Source: Deinococcota bacterium
GTDB lineage: Bacteria; Deinococcota; Deinococci; Deinococcales; Trueperaceae
Assembly (NCBI GenBank): GCA_963170125.1
Contig: CAUJFI010000035.1
Coordinates: forward strand, 1-64,000
Reading direction: 5' to 3'
Length of the DNA stretch: 64,000 nucleotides
The notes under the pieces were generated by a model, which saw nothing but the letters and a program-made list of their open reading frames with translations, did not search any database and was not told the DNA's origin. Of the stretch, positions 53,689-64,000 are shown in pieces. Within the stretch, counting starts at the first letter, position 1, and the number at the start of each line of letters is the position of its first letter. The translations under genes and the position numbers were made by a program.

Positions 53689-54149
53689 CCCCGAGGCTCA
53701 CGACCTTGGCTTACGTGCGCCGGGGCACCAGGACGCTGATGCTGCGCCGGGGACCCGGGTACGCGGGCGAACAAGGCAGGTGGAACGGCCTCGGCGGCAA
53801 GCTCGAGCCGGGGGAGACGCCCGAGGAGTGCATGCGTAGGGAGGTCTTCGAGGAGTCATCGCTCAGGGTGGAGGGGGCGCGTTACAAGGGTCTGCTCACC
53901 TTCCCGGGCTTCGACGGCGAGACGGACGTCTACGTGTTCGTCTACGTCGTCACGGGCTTCTCTGGCGAGCCGCGCGCCTCGAGCGAGGGCGAGCTCTTCT
54001 GGGTCGAGACCGCCGAGCTGAGTGCGCTCGACCTCTGGGACGGCGACAGGCACTTCCTGCCATGGTTGGACGAGCCCGGCACCTTCTCGGCGAAGTTCCG
54101 GTACGCGGACGGCAGGTACTTGGGTCATGAAGTCGTCCGCTACGAGTAG
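53685..54149 (+). CDS. NUDIX hydrolase (MutT-like)
   Basis: 154 residues. NUDIX box GGKLEPGETPEECMRREVFEESSL (about 36-59 in two parts) fits Gx5Ex7REUxEExGU except that the final Gly is Ser. Flanking LMLRRGPGYAGEQGRWNGLGGKL and later LFWVETAEL resemble 8-oxo-dGTP diphosphatases, which clean the nucleotide pool; other pyrophosphate substrates are possible. In-frame overlap with the preceding hypothetical gene. Ends 69 bases before the convergent SCP2 gene, a gap in which I see nothing. Confidence 0.9.
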   Translation: MTPRLTTLAYVRRGTRTLMLRRGPGYAGEQGRWNGLGGKLEPGETPEECMRREVFEESSLRVEGARYKGLLTFPGFDGETDVYVFVYVVTGFSGEPRASSEGELFWVETAELSALDLWDGDRHFLPWLDEPGTFSAKFRYADGRYLGHEVVRYE

Positions 54150-54218
54150 CGGTCGTCCCCAACGGTAGCGCTCGCCTCACGCGCGGAGCGGCGCCGTCAG
54201 CGGGCGGCGACCCACCGC

Positions 54219-54578
54219 TCAGGTGCCGCGAATCTCGGCCTCGACGGCCGCCAGCTTCTCCCTGTCGACCATGCCCATCAGGCGCTGCGCCAGCCCGATG
54301 TCGCCTCGCACCTTGAGCCGACCTGTGAACAGGGCGGTCGTCGCGCTGAGCTGGCCTGACAGCAGACGGACCAGGTCGTCGTCACTCACTTTGATGGTCA
54401 CGTCCGGATCGGCCGCCGTGCCCTCGTGCGCCACCACCGCGCCGCCCTCGAGCACGTGGTAAACGGGTTCCGAAACGGCGTACTGCACCACCGTGCGCTT
54501 GTCCACCCTGGCCGCCCGGGCGGCTTCCGACGCCCGCACGGCCTCCGGGACGCGCATGAGCAGGTCCTTGGTCCTCAT
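54219..54578 (-). CDS. SCP2 sterol-binding domain protein
   Basis: 119 residues, one SCP2 domain, with the family's VVAHEGTAADPDVTIKVSDDDLVRLLSGQ and ALFTGRLKVRGDIGLAQRLMGMV. These hydrophobic-pocket proteins bind lipids or acyl-CoA. Located divergently from the acyl-CoA dehydrogenase genes, which suggests a role in fatty-acid handling. Start at ATG 54578, six bases after TAGACT. Confidence 0.88.
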   Translation of the reverse strand: MRTKDLLMRVPEAVRASEAARAARVDKRTVVQYAVSEPVYHVLEGGAVVAHEGTAADPDVTIKVSDDDLVRLLSGQLSATTALFTGRLKVRGDIGLAQRLMGMVDREKLAAVEAEIRGT

Positions 54579-54584
54579 GGACCC

Positions 54585-54590
54585 AGTCTA
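54585..54590 (-). promoter_or_regulatory. -10 box of a leaderless promoter (SCP2 gene)
   Basis: TAGACT on the minus strand ends six bases before the ATG. Confidence 0.5.
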
Positions 54591-54735
54591 GCGGCGCCCG
54601 AGCGGCGGGGCGCGCTCGGGAGCGACGCCACGCGGCGAGCGGTCCGTCTGCGGCGAGGGCGCGGCGTCCACTGGGGCGACGCCGTGCGACCCTCGAAGGC
54701 GGCGGTGGTCTCCTCGGGAGCGCCACCCCCTCCGC

Positions 54736-54741
54736 TATACT
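54736..54741 (+). promoter_or_regulatory. -10 box for the acyl-CoA dehydrogenase operon
   Basis: TATACT (5 of 6), about 118 bases before the start at 54859. A perfect palindrome follows at 54799-54818. No -35 is evident. Confidence 0.4.
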
Positions 54742-54798
54742 CGCCGTGGACGATGTGCGTTCTCGCCGTGCCGGCGCTCTCCGGCCGCGGTGCGCGCA

Positions 54799-54818
54799 CC
54801 CAAGGTTGGCACCTTGGG
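54799..54818 (+). repeat. Perfect 8-4-8 palindrome upstream of the acyl-CoA dehydrogenase operon
   Basis: CCCAAGGT and ACCTTGGG are separated by TGGC, centred 51 bases before the GTG at 54859 and downstream of the -10. It can serve as an operator for a dimeric regulator or fold as a short hairpin. No regulator gene is adjacent. Confidence 0.4.
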
Positions 54819-54858
54819 CCGCATGCCGGTCCCGGCCCGCCCCTAGGAGAGATGCCCC

Positions 54859-56010
54859 GTGGACTTCGCGTTGCCGGACGAGATCATAAGCATGCAGCAG
54901 GCAGTGCGCGAGTTCGCGCGCAACGAGATAGGCGCCGTGGCGGCCGACCTCGACAGGGCGCCGCGCTTCCCGTGGGAGACACTGCGCAAGATGGGCGACC
55001 TCGGTCTGCTCGGCATGCTCACGCCCCCCGAGTACGGCGGCGCCGGCCTCGACACGCTGGCGTACACGGTGCTGCTCGAGGAGGTGGCCGCCGTCGACGC
55101 GGCGCACGCCACCATCATGAGCGTGACGAACGGGCTCCCGCAGTCGCTCCTGTACAAGCATGGCACGGAGGAGCAGCGGCGGCGCTACCTCCCGCGCTTG
55201 GCCAGCGGCGAGTGGATAGGCGCCTTCTGCCTCTCCGAGCCCGGCAGCGGCTCGGACGCCGTCGCCATGGAGACGCGGGCGACACGTGCCGTAGGCGGCT
55301 ACGTCCTGAACGGCACGAAGGCCTGGATCACCTCGGGCGGCGAGGCGCAGTTCTACCTGGTCATGGCCAAGACGGACCGGGCCGCCGGGGCGCGGGGCGT
55401 GACCTGCTTCCTCGTGGAGAAGGGGGCCGCCGGCCTCTCGTTCGGCAAGCCGGAGGAGAAGCTCGGCCAGCACGCCGCCATCACCACGACCGTCACCTTC
55501 GACGACTGCTTCGTCCCTGAGGAGAACGTCCTCGGCCAGGTGGGACAGGGGTTCCTGATCGCCATGGCGGGGCTCGACGGCGGGCGGATCGGCATCGCGG
55601 CCCTCGCCGTCGGGATCGCGCGGGCGGCTTATGAGGCGGCCCGCGCCTACGCCGCGCAGCGCACGGCGTTCGGCCAGCCGATCCACGAGCACCAGGCCAT
55701 CGGCTTCAGGTTAGCGGACATGGCCGTCGCGATCGAGTCCGCGCGGCTCATGACGCAGAGGGCGGCATGGCTGAAAGACCGCGGGTACCGCACGACGAGC
55801 GAGGCGGCCATGGCCAAGCTGCAGGCGTCCGAGACGGCCGTCGCCGTCACGCACGGCGCCGTGCAGGTCTTCGGCGCCTATGGGTACACGAAGGCGTACC
55901 CTGTCGAGCGTTACTTCCGCGACGCCCGCGTCACCGAGATCTACGAGGGCACGAGCGAGGTCCAGCGGATGGTCATCCACCGCCAGATCTACCGCGAGTT
56001 GGGCCGCTGA
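54859..56010 (+). CDS. Acyl-CoA dehydrogenase (short/medium-chain type)
   Basis: 383 residues. FAD-dependent first step of beta-oxidation. Family motifs: MDFALPDEIISMQQAVREFARNEI at the start, AFCLSEPGSGSDAVAMETRA, WITSGGEAQFYLVMAKT, ARAYAAQRTAFGQPIHEHQAI, GAYGYTKAYPVERYFRDARVTEIYEGTSEVQ with the catalytic-base Glu (about residue 370) in TEIYEGTSE. Substrate chain length cannot be fixed. Starts with GTG 54859. A second dehydrogenase and etfBA follow on the same strand. Confidence 0.94.
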   Translation: MDFALPDEIISMQQAVREFARNEIGAVAADLDRAPRFPWETLRKMGDLGLLGMLTPPEYGGAGLDTLAYTVLLEEVAAVDAAHATIMSVTNGLPQSLLYKHGTEEQRRRYLPRLASGEWIGAFCLSEPGSGSDAVAMETRATRAVGGYVLNGTKAWITSGGEAQFYLVMAKTDRAAGARGVTCFLVEKGAAGLSFGKPEEKLGQHAAITTTVTFDDCFVPEENVLGQVGQGFLIAMAGLDGGRIGIAALAVGIARAAYEAARAYAAQRTAFGQPIHEHQAIGFRLADMAVAIESARLMTQRAAWLKDRGYRTTSEAAMAKLQASETAVAVTHGAVQVFGAYGYTKAYPVERYFRDARVTEIYEGTSEVQRMVIHRQIYRELGR

Positions 56011-56115
56011 GGAAGGCGGTGGCGGCGAACCGGGCCGCCTCCACGCAGCGGACCGGACAGTCGACGACGTACGCCTGGAGCCGTCCCGGCCCAAGGCCGT
56101 AGCTAGGAGTGAGCC

Positions 56116-57255
56116 ATGATCGGTTTCGAACTGACGCAAGAGCAGAAGCAGTTCCAGAAGCTGGCCCGCGACTTCGTGCGCGAGCGCGTCATCCCGGTGG
56201 CGGCGCGGCACGACCGCGACGCCACGTACCCAGCGGACGTCGTGGAGGCGGCCTTCGCGGTCGGGCTCCTCAACGTCGGGATCCCGGGCGCGGTCGGCGG
56301 CGCCGGCCTCGAGCTGCTCGACGAGGCGATCATCGGTGAGGAGTTCGGCTACGGCTGCATGGGCATCTACACCGTCCTGATGGCATCGGAGTTGGGCATC
56401 ACGCCGCTCCTCATCGCCGGGTCCCGCGAGCAGCACGAGCAGTTCCTGGCACCCCTCACGCGCGGACCGCGCTTGGCGGCTTTCGCGCTGTCAGAGCCCA
56501 ACAACGGCTCGGACGCGGCGGGCCTCGCCACCAAGGCCGAGTTCGACGGCGACGAGATCGTGATCACCGGCACGAAGACGTGGATCTCCAACGGCGGCAT
56601 CGCCGACTTCAACGTGGTCTTCGCTACCTTCGACCCGGGACTGAAGCATAGGGGGACGGTCGCGGTCGTCGTGGAGACGGACCGCCCCGGCTTCAGCTCC
56701 AACCAGCTTCACGGCAAGCTCGGCCAGCGCGCCAGCCCGACGTACGAGCTCGTCTTCGACGGCGTGCGCGTGCCGGCTTCCAACATGGTCGGCCAACGGG
56801 GCGAGGGCTTCAAGATCGCCATGCGGACCCTCGATCGCACGCGGGTGCCCGTGGCGGCCGGCTCGGTCGGCGTGATGCGCAGGGCGCTCGACGAGTCGGC
56901 GCGGTACGCCCGCGAGCGTCAGGCGTTCGGCGGGCCCATCGCTCGCTTCCAGGCCATCCAGTTCAAGCTCGCCAACATGAAGATCGCCCTGGAGACGGCG
57001 CGCTGGCAGACCTACCACGCCGCCTGGCTCGCCGACACGGGCCAACCGCACGCCGAGGCCGCCGCCATCGCGAAGGCGTACGCCTCCGACAGCGCCTTCG
57101 AGGCCACGCAGGAGGCAATCAACATCTTCGGCGGTTACGGCTACATGAACGAATACCCCGTCGAGAAGCTCATGCGCGACGTCAAGCTCAACCAGATCTA
57201 CGAGGGCACGAACGAGATCCAGCGGTTGGTCATCGCGCGCCACGTCCTAGAATGA
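56116..57255 (+). CDS. Acyl-CoA dehydrogenase (medium-chain-like)
   Basis: 379 residues, paralog of the gene before it. [37 protein letters not shown] region, [23 protein letters not shown] and the terminal [23 protein letters not shown] with catalytic-base Glu are intact. AGGAG precedes the ATG at 56116. The two enzymes probably have different chain-length preferences and pass electrons to the ETF encoded next. Confidence 0.94.
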   Translation: MIGFELTQEQKQFQKLARDFVRERVIPVAARHDRDATYPADVVEAAFAVGLLNVGIPGAVGGAGLELLDEAIIGEEFGYGCMGIYTVLMASELGITPLLIAGSREQHEQFLAPLTRGPRLAAFALSEPNNGSDAAGLATKAEFDGDEIVITGTKTWISNGGIADFNVVFATFDPGLKHRGTVAVVVETDRPGFSSNQLHGKLGQRASPTYELVFDGVRVPASNMVGQRGEGFKIAMRTLDRTRVPVAAGSVGVMRRALDESARYARERQAFGGPIARFQAIQFKLANMKIALETARWQTYHAAWLADTGQPHAEAAAIAKAYASDSAFEATQEAINIFGGYGYMNEYPVEKLMRDVKLNQIYEGTNEIQRLVIARHVLE

Positions 57256-57355
57256 GTCCAGCACGCGCGAGGCGCCCCGGTCCTTGACCGGCGGTCCGCC
57301 TCGGTCGCAAGACGCCAAGCCGGCGCCGTTCCACGGCGCCCCTGGAGGTAGGCAA

Positions 57356-58111
57356 GTGAAGGCAGTGACGATCATCAAGCAGGTGCCCGACGCCGAGGCG
57401 CGCGTCCGCGCGGCGGGCGGCAGCGTCGACCTAGCCGGGGTCACCTTCGTGATAGACGGGATGGACGAGTACGGCGTCGAGGAAGCTATCCGCCTGCGCG
57501 AAGGGGGCCACGATCTCGAGATCGTGGCGCTGGCCCTCGGGCCGAGCCGCTCGGAGGACGCGTTGCGCACGGCCCTCGCGCTGGGCGCCGACCGCGCCGT
57601 CCATATCGAGACCGACGCCTGGCTCGACCCGTTGACGCAGGCCAGGGTCCTCGCCAAGGTCGTGCAGGCCGAGGGGGCGGAGCTCGTCTTCGTCGGCGGT
57701 AAGCAGGCTGACTGGGACAGCGCCGCGCTCGGTCCCGCGCTCGCCGAGGTCCTCGGATGGCCGCACTCCGACTGGACGACGGCCCTGAGCCTCGCCGGTG
57801 GCATCGCCAGCGTCAGGCACGACACTGACGGCGGCCAGGAAGAGCTCACCCTGCCGCTCCCGGCCGTCATCACCACCCAGCAGGGGCTGAACGAGCCCCG
57901 CTACCCGACGCTCCCCAACATCATGAAGGCCAAGCGCAAGGAGCTCGCCAAGCGCGACCTCGCCGAGTTCGCCCCGGGCGCGGCCCTCACCGAGCTCGTC
58001 TCCCAGGAGATCCAGACGCAGGGCCGCCGCGGCGTCATCGTCGCGGGCGACGCCGCCACCGCCGCCAAGGAACTCGTCCGCCTCCTGCGCGACGAGGCCA
58101 AGGTCATCTAA
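57356..58111 (+). CDS. etfB: Electron transfer flavoprotein, beta subunit
   Basis: 251 residues from GTG 57356, with GGAGG seven bases upstream. N-terminal [17 protein letters not shown]; the adenine-nucleotide-binding [13 protein letters not shown] and [21 protein letters not shown] segments are the EtfB signatures, and [19 protein letters not shown] the C-terminal one. With EtfA it carries electrons from the acyl-CoA dehydrogenases to the respiratory chain. Confidence 0.95.
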   Translation: MKAVTIIKQVPDAEARVRAAGGSVDLAGVTFVIDGMDEYGVEEAIRLREGGHDLEIVALALGPSRSEDALRTALALGADRAVHIETDAWLDPLTQARVLAKVVQAEGAELVFVGGKQADWDSAALGPALAEVLGWPHSDWTTALSLAGGIASVRHDTDGGQEELTLPLPAVITTQQGLNEPRYPTLPNIMKAKRKELAKRDLAEFAPGAALTELVSQEIQTQGRRGVIVAGDAATAAKELVRLLRDEAKVI

Positions 58112-58122
58112 GGAAGGCTGCC

Positions 58123-59082
58123 ATGGTACTCATCGTCACTACCTCTCTCGACGGTCGCCTCCAGAAGAGCGCCCTCGAGCTCGTATCCGTAGCTCGCCGA
58201 CTCTCCCCGGAAAGGGTCACCGAAGGGGTTGGGGCCGTCGTCATCGGGCAACCCGCGGCTGCGGACGCCTTGGCCGCCTACGTTCCGACGGTCCGTCACG
58301 TGGCGGCCGAGCGCCTCGCGGCCGAAGAGGTCACGACGGCAGTGAGCCAGCTCGCGCGCGAGCTCGGGGCGGACACGCTGCTCTTCAGCGCCAACCGCCT
58401 CGGCCAGAGCGTGGCCCCGCGGGTCGCGGTCCGCGTGGGCGCCGCCCTCCTCGAGGACGTCATCGCACTCGCGGCGGTCGGCGGCGGCCTGGAGGCCAAG
58501 CGCTACAGCTACCTCGCCCGTGTCACGGAGACCGTCCGCACGAGCGGCGGCGGCGCGACCGTCGTGAGCGTCAAGCCGAACGTCTTCAAGGCGGCCGAGC
58601 CGGCCGGTCAAGGGACCGTGACGGGGTTCGCCCCGCGGCCGCTTCCGACGGACGGGCGGGTCGCGGTCGGGGAGCGGACCACCTCGGTCGGCGGTCGGGT
58701 GGCCCTCGACGAGGCCAAGGTCGTCGTCGCCGGCGGTCGCGGCCTCGGCAGCGCCGAGGCGTTCACGCGGGAGGTGGAGCCGCTCGCGGCGCTCCTTCAC
58801 GCGGGCGTGGCCGCCACGCGGGCGGTCGTCGACGCGGGCTGGCGACCCTACGACGAGCAGGTCGGCCAGACGGGCAAGAGTGTCGCCCCCGATCTCTACA
58901 TCGCCCTCGGCATCTCCGGGGCCGTGCAGCATCTGTCCGGCATGAGCCGCTCCAAGGTGGTCGTGGCCGTCAACAAGGACCCAGACGCCCCCATCTTCAA
59001 GGTCGCCGACTACGGCATCGTCGGTGACGTCGGGGTGATCGCTCCCGCGTTGCGCGAGGCGGTGAAGGGGCTAGAGGGCTAG
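58123..59082 (+). CDS. etfA: Electron transfer flavoprotein, alpha subunit
   Basis: 319 residues. The FAD-binding C-terminal domain has [17 protein letters not shown], the FAD loop [29 protein letters not shown], and [26 protein letters not shown], all canonical. Starts at ATG 58123, 12 bases after the etfB stop with AAGGAAG between. It ends in TAG whose last G starts the next gene (TAGTG). Confidence 0.95.
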   Translation: MVLIVTTSLDGRLQKSALELVSVARRLSPERVTEGVGAVVIGQPAAADALAAYVPTVRHVAAERLAAEEVTTAVSQLARELGADTLLFSANRLGQSVAPRVAVRVGAALLEDVIALAAVGGGLEAKRYSYLARVTETVRTSGGGATVVSVKPNVFKAAEPAGQGTVTGFAPRPLPTDGRVAVGERTTSVGGRVALDEAKVVVAGGRGLGSAEAFTREVEPLAALLHAGVAATRAVVDAGWRPYDEQVGQTGKSVAPDLYIALGISGAVQHLSGMSRSKVVVAVNKDPDAPIFKVADYGIVGDVGVIAPALREAVKGLEG

Positions 59083-60299
59083 TGCCGGGCCAGCGCTCGG
59101 GGTCAGGCCGTCGGCGCGACGTGTCGGATGGACCGGCTACCGGGACGCCGAGCGCGGCGGCTCCGTCCGCCGGGGTACCGCGTGCCGACCTCGTCGTCAG
59201 GCGCGCGGAGCGGGGCGACCTCGAGGCCATCAACGAGCTGGAGGCGTACTTCCCGGGCGACCGCATGTCCAGGGCGTCGCTGGCTCGGCTGCTCGGGCGC
59301 GACAGCGCCGAGGTGTGGGTGGCCGAGGTCGACGGCGAGGTCGTCGGCGACGCCGTCGTGCTGTTCCGGCGCGGCTTCGAGTCCGCGCGGCTCTACTCGA
59401 TGGTCGTCAACCCGGAATATCGCGGTAGGGGCGCCGCGCGCAGGCTCCTGGCCGCCGCCGAGGAGGGCGCGCGCGAGCGGGGCGCCATCGTCATGCGCCT
59501 GGAGGTGCGCGAGGACAACGAGGCCGCCATCGCGCTCTACGGCGCCTGCGGCTACGCCGTGAGCGGCCGCACGGCCGACTACTACGAGGATCACTCGACG
59601 GCGTTACGCATGCGCAAGCGGTTCGCCAGGGGCGGCGCCACCGTGCTCGGCGTCCCGTACTACCCGCAGACGCTCGACTTCACCTGCGGACCGTCGTCAC
59701 TGATGATGGTCATGCGCTACCACGGCTACCCCGTGCCCCTGGAGCGGTGGTTGGAGCTCACGCTCTGGCGGGAGGCCACCACCGTCTTCATGCTCTCGGG
59801 GCACGGAGGTTGCAGCGCGCACGGGATCGCCGTCGCCGCGCTGAGGCGAGGCTTCCAGGCGAGCGTCGTCACGTCCGACCCGGGCACGCCGTTCGAGGCG
59901 AGCGTGCGGGGCGAGAAGCGCGAGGTCGTGCGTATCGCCCACACGACCTTCGAGCGCGAGCTGCGCGGCTTCGGAGGCAAGGTGGAGCTGCGCGACTTCG
60001 GCCACCAGGAAGTGGCCGACATCGTCGCGCGCGGAGCCGTGCCCATCGTCTTGGTGTCCGGCTATCGCCTGTACGAGGCGCGCGTCCCTCACTGGGTCGT
60101 AGTGACGGGCTTCGACGATGACCACATCTACCTGCACGACCCGATCGTGCCGGAAGGCAGCGGCAGGGCGGACAGCGTTCACCTGCCCATCAAACGCGAG
60201 CTCTTCGACAAGGTCACCAGGTGGGGGAGGGGTCGCCACCGCGCCATGGTCGTCGTGGAGCGCTGGGGGAACGTCAGACGTCTCCTGCCAGGTAGCTGA
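59082..60299 (+). CDS. GNAT acetyltransferase fused to C39-like peptidase
   Basis: 405 residues. About 36-175 is a GNAT domain (RRAERGDLEAINELEAYF, MVVNPEYRGRGAARRLL and REDNEAAIALYGACGY). About 190-375 is a C39-like papain-fold peptidase with Cys202 in DFTCGPSSLMM, His337 in RVPHWVVVTGF and Asp353 in YLHDPI, so the triad is complete. This fusion occurs next to RLAN-RimK ATP-grasp genes in many bacteria and is thought to help build and process peptide tags or small peptides. Here its 3' end overlaps the RimK-like gene by 26 bases on the opposite strand. Confidence 0.87.
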   Translation: MPGQRSGSGRRRDVSDGPATGTPSAAAPSAGVPRADLVVRRAERGDLEAINELEAYFPGDRMSRASLARLLGRDSAEVWVAEVDGEVVGDAVVLFRRGFESARLYSMVVNPEYRGRGAARRLLAAAEEGARERGAIVMRLEVREDNEAAIALYGACGYAVSGRTADYYEDHSTALRMRKRFARGGATVLGVPYYPQTLDFTCGPSSLMMVMRYHGYPVPLERWLELTLWREATTVFMLSGHGGCSAHGIAVAALRRGFQASVVTSDPGTPFEASVRGEKREVVRIAHTTFERELRGFGGKVELRDFGHQEVADIVARGAVPIVLVSGYRLYEARVPHWVVVTGFDDDHIYLHDPIVPEGSGRADSVHLPIKRELFDKVTRWGRGRHRAMVVVERWGNVRRLLPGS

Positions 60300-61149
60300 T
60301 GATCTCCGCGTAGATCTCTGGGTTCTGCTGGTCCTCGTCGCCCGCGGCGATCGTCGGGTTGTCGTTCACCTCGATGACGTAGAACTCGCCGTCGATCTCC
60401 TTGATGTCGATGCCGTACAGGCTCGTGCCGATGGCGTTGGCCGCGGCCAGGGCGGTGGCGGTGAGCTTCGGGTTGGCGGCGTCGCGGTGGACGGCCTGCG
60501 TCTTGGCCCACTCCCCGCCTTCCGTGCGGTCCATGAGGCGCCACTGCGCGGGGGCGAACGCGTACTTCACGACGGCCAGCACCTTGCCGTTCAACGTGAT
60601 CACGCGCCAGTCGAACTCGCTGGGCATGTACTGCTGCACGACGACGCGGTCGGCGCGCCGCAAGAAGCGCTTGCCGACCTTGACGAAAGCGTCGGGCGTG
60701 GCCACCTTGTCGACGTAGGCGCTGAAGCTCGAGTTCGGCGCCTTGAGCACGAGCGGGGTGCCGAGTTCCTCGAAGAGCCGCGCGGCCGACAGGGCGTTGA
60801 GGTCGCTCTCTGCGAGGAAGCGCGTCTCCGGGATGGGGACGCCGCGCGCCTGGAGCCTCGCGTACATGTTGACCTTGTCGCAACAGATGAGGATGGCCGA
60901 CGAATGGTCGAGGACGCGTTTGCCCAGGATCTCGGCCTGGCGCGCCACCACGTACGTCGTGTTCAGGGGGTCGGTGAGGGCGCGGATGAAGATGCCATCG
61001 TAGTTCCTCAAGTACTTGAGTTCGTTCTTGAATAGGAAGTCGAGGTCGTGGCCCAGCTCGAACGCCGCAAGGCGGAAGTTCGTCAGCGCGGTGAGCTCGA
61101 CGGACGAGCGGATGGTGTAACGCTCCGTGAAGATGGCTAGGCGCGCCAT
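60274..61149 (-). CDS. RimK-like ATP-grasp amidoligase (RLAN-system type)
   Basis: 291 residues. The ATP-grasp parts are visible: ICCDKVNMYARLQARGVPIPETRF, TPLVLKAPNSSFSAYVDKV, VVVQQYMPSEFDWRVITLNGKVLAVVKY and the metal site LYGIDIKEIDGEFYVIEVNDNP. The C-terminal NPTIAAGDEDQQNPEIY is a hallmark of the RLAN-fused RimK group, as I know it. It should join a carboxylate to an amine through an acyl phosphate. The usual N-terminal RLAN domain is not in this chain but in the gene directly upstream (61137-61775), which overlaps by 13 bases. Confidence 0.82.
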   Translation of the reverse strand: MARLAIFTERYTIRSSVELTALTNFRLAAFELGHDLDFLFKNELKYLRNYDGIFIRALTDPLNTTYVVARQAEILGKRVLDHSSAILICCDKVNMYARLQARGVPIPETRFLAESDLNALSAARLFEELGTPLVLKAPNSSFSAYVDKVATPDAFVKVGKRFLRRADRVVVQQYMPSEFDWRVITLNGKVLAVVKYAFAPAQWRLMDRTEGGEWAKTQAVHRDAANPKLTATALAAANAIGTSLYGIDIKEIDGEFYVIEVNDNPTIAAGDEDQQNPEIYAEIISYLAGDV

Positions 61150-61775
61150 GTACCCAGGCTTTCCAGGACCGCGCGCTCGCCCTCGTCGAGGTCCTTGAAC
61201 GGGAGCGGCTCGATGGCCGAGAGCTGGTACGCCTTCAGGGTGACGATGACCCTGACGCGCATGAGGGGTAGCCGGAACACGTCGAACAGCCGCGCGCCGA
61301 ACTCCTGGTACTCCGCCGTGGCCGTGCGCCCGAGGACGAGGCGCACCACGTCGACGCGGTGGTCGTGAGGCAGGCGCTGGGCCAGCACGGCGTACTTGCC
61401 CGTGTACGTCAGCCCCTTGCGCCGCGACTCAAGGGCCTGGGCGTCGAGCAGGAGCTCGCCGGACAGCGAGAACGGGTTGATGGGGTACGCCATCATGGGC
61501 GGTTCGGGGAAGCGGTCCGTGACGATCTCGTACTCCGGCACGGGGATGCCGGCCTGCTTGGCCTTCTCCATGGCGATGGCCACCACGTAGGCGTCCAGCG
61601 CGTCCGTCGTGCTGGGGATGGTGAGCGCGCCTTCCAGCTCGGCGTCGAGGCTGGCGTAGTAACCGCGCGTGAGGTACGTGTAGTCGCCCGCCACGTTGGC
61701 GAGGTCGGCCCGCACGGGGCTGTTCGGCCGGCCGAACAGCCCCTTGTCCAGGTGCAGGAAGGGGCGGAAGCTCAC
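61137..61775 (-). CDS. Stand-alone RLAN (RimK-like ATP-grasp N-terminal) domain protein
   Basis: 212 residues. [29 protein letters not shown] matches the [22 protein letters not shown] stretch of RLAN domains fused to RimK-type ligases in Proteobacteria. The rest has a mixed alpha/beta pattern and no signal. It starts at a GTG that overlaps the pgk stop (GTGA) and ends inside the RimK-like gene, so the two chains are presumably made in equal amounts and form one enzyme. The split is unusual and might reflect either gene fission or the ancestral state. Confidence 0.72.
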   Translation of the reverse strand: MSFRPFLHLDKGLFGRPNSPVRADLANVAGDYTYLTRGYYASLDAELEGALTIPSTTDALDAYVVAIAMEKAKQAGIPVPEYEIVTDRFPEPPMMAYPINPFSLSGELLLDAQALESRRKGLTYTGKYAVLAQRLPHDHRVDVVRLVLGRTATAEYQEFGARLFDVFRLPLMRVRVIVTLKAYQLSAIEPLPFKDLDEGERAVLESLGTWRA

Positions 61776-62962
61776 GACGCGGCGGGGTCGAGCGCGGCTA
61801 CGCCAGGCAGGACCCTGCCCTCAAGGTACTCACGCGAGGCGCCGCCACCCGTCGACACGTGCGAGACGCGGCCCAGCAGGCCGGCCGCGTTGAGCGCCGC
61901 GATGGAATCGCCGCCCCCCACGACCGTGTAGGCCGGGAGGGCGGCCAGCGCCGCGCCGACGGCCATGGTGCCGCCGTCGAACGGCGGCGTCTCGAAGACC
62001 CCGAGGGGCCCGTTCCAGAAGACCGTGCCGGCGCCCTGGAGGGCGGCGACGAACTCCTGGCGCGCCGCGGGGCCTATGTCGAGGCCCATGAGGTCGTCGG
62101 GGATGGCGGCTGACGGGTGCACACTCGCGCCCGCCCCGTCCGCGATGGCGCGCGCGCAGAGCGAGTCTAGTGGCAGCAGCACGTGCACGCCGCGTTCGCG
62201 CGCGTCGTCGAGGATCCGCCGCGCCGTGTGGTACAGCTCGGGCTCGACGAGCGACTTGCCGACGCTGCCACCCCGGGCCGCCACGAAGGTGTACGCCATG
62301 GCGCCCCCGACGACTAGCGTGTCGGCGAGGTCCAGCAGCCTCGTGATGATCCCGAGCTTGTCGCTCACTTTGGCGCCGCCGAGGACGACGACGAAGGGTC
62401 TGGCCGGACGCTCGACGAGCTTGGCGAGCGCCGAGAGCTCGGCGTCCATGAGGTAGCCGGCGGCGTTCGGCAGGAGCCGCGCCACGCCCTCGGTAGTGGC
62501 GTGGGCCCGGTGGGCGGCGCCGAAGGCGTCGTCGACGTACAGGCTGGCGTAGCTGGCCAGGACGCGCGCCAGGGCCGGGTCGTTCGCCTCCTCGCGCGGG
62601 TCGAAGCGGCTGTTCTCGATGAGCGTCACGCTGCCCGGCGGCGCGGCCGCCACGAACTCCTGCTGCTCGGTGCTCGCCGGCCCCGGGGTCGGGGTATAGC
62701 GGACCTCACGACCCAGCAGTTCGCCCAGTCGTCTGGCGACGGGACCGAGGCGGTACTTGTCGTCAGGCCCGCCCTTGGGGCGGCCGAGGTGCGAGGTCAG
62801 GACGAGCGTGGCGCCCCGCTCCAACAACGCTCGCAGCGTCGGGAGCGCGGCGCGGATGCGCGTGTCATCCTTCACCTCACCGTCCTTGATGGGCACGTTG
62901 AAGTCCACGCGCACCAGGACGCGTTCGCCACTCACGTTCAGGTCGTCGAGCCGGCGGTACAT
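61772..62962 (-). CDS. pgk: Phosphoglycerate kinase
   Basis: 396 residues from the ATG at 62962, GAGGAG upstream. Transfers phosphate from 1,3-bisphosphoglycerate to [56 protein letters not shown] (here [14 protein letters not shown]), [28 protein letters not shown] and [10 protein letters not shown] are conserved. Its stop overlaps the RLAN gene start, an unusual coupling of glycolysis with an amidoligase. Confidence 0.97.
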   Translation of the reverse strand: MYRRLDDLNVSGERVLVRVDFNVPIKDGEVKDDTRIRAALPTLRALLERGATLVLTSHLGRPKGGPDDKYRLGPVARRLGELLGREVRYTPTPGPASTEQQEFVAAAPPGSVTLIENSRFDPREEANDPALARVLASYASLYVDDAFGAAHRAHATTEGVARLLPNAAGYLMDAELSALAKLVERPARPFVVVLGGAKVSDKLGIITRLLDLADTLVVGGAMAYTFVAARGGSVGKSLVEPELYHTARRILDDARERGVHVLLPLDSLCARAIADGAGASVHPSAAIPDDLMGLDIGPAARQEFVAALQGAGTVFWNGPLGVFETPPFDGGTMAVGAALAALPAYTVVGGGDSIAALNAAGLLGRVSHVSTGGGASREYLEGRVLPGVAALDPAAS

Positions 62963-62978
62963 GCTGCTGTCTGCTCCT

Positions 62979-63998
<1,020 letters not shown>

Positions 63999-64000
63999 AA

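Overview
The window is GC-rich, gene-dense bacterial chromosome with no insertion sequence, phage gene or CRISPR array that I can see. Several features point to the Deinococcota, most likely a Truepera-like lineage. There is a LysJ-type aminotransferase of the LysW lysine pathway, a bacillithiol gene (bshC), an EF-P with arginine at position 32, and about ten genes whose -10-like TAnnnT box ends 5 to 7 bases before the start codon, as in the leaderless mRNAs common in Deinococcus. Species assignment is inference.

Layout. 1-7734 (minus): a tightly coupled operon of a serine palmitoyltransferase-like enzyme, a YghO/bCerS-like GNAT protein, a CPBP membrane protease, an NAD-dependent reductase, a lipid glycosyltransferase and an FtsX-type permease cut by the window edge; together they look like a sphingolipid (ceramide/glycosylceramide) pathway. 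7900-14263 (plus): GNAT, a quinate-dehydrogenase-labelled conserved protein, then efp-accB-accC-asp23-nusB-folD-divergent PAP2. 14286-16311 (minus): ComF-like and polyprenyl diphosphate synthase. 16427-23011 (minus): a peptide ABC transporter (binding protein, two permeases, two ATPases) with a tiny membrane protein at its end; then secG and tRNA-Leu(CAA). 23671-28121 (plus): purQ-purL-purF. 28218-33706: wecG-comB (minus), bshC (plus), thioesterase-guaB (minus). 33824-37842 (plus): a SagB-type oxidoreductase, lysJ and a 625-residue unknown protein. 37871-42947: a cohesin-like lipoprotein overlapping a dockerin-bearing protein with a dead matrixin motif (minus), divergent from a GH13 enzyme (plus). 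43031-50401: glnA-ruvC (minus), livJ (plus) facing livGFHM (minus). 50598-54578: an adrenodoxin-reductase-like FNR (minus), aspartate kinase with an internal start (plus), a small unknown protein, NUDIX and SCP2. 54859-59082 (plus): two acyl-CoA dehydrogenases and etfBA. 59082-63971: a GNAT-C39 peptidase fusion (plus) converging on gapA-pgk-RLAN-ATP-grasp (minus).

Three assemblies deserve most attention: the apparent sphingolipid operon, the cohesin-like/dockerin pair, and the split RLAN + RimK-type ATP-grasp amidoligase facing its usual GNAT-C39 partner but translationally coupled to glycolytic genes. All function calls come from reading the sequence; no database search was run.
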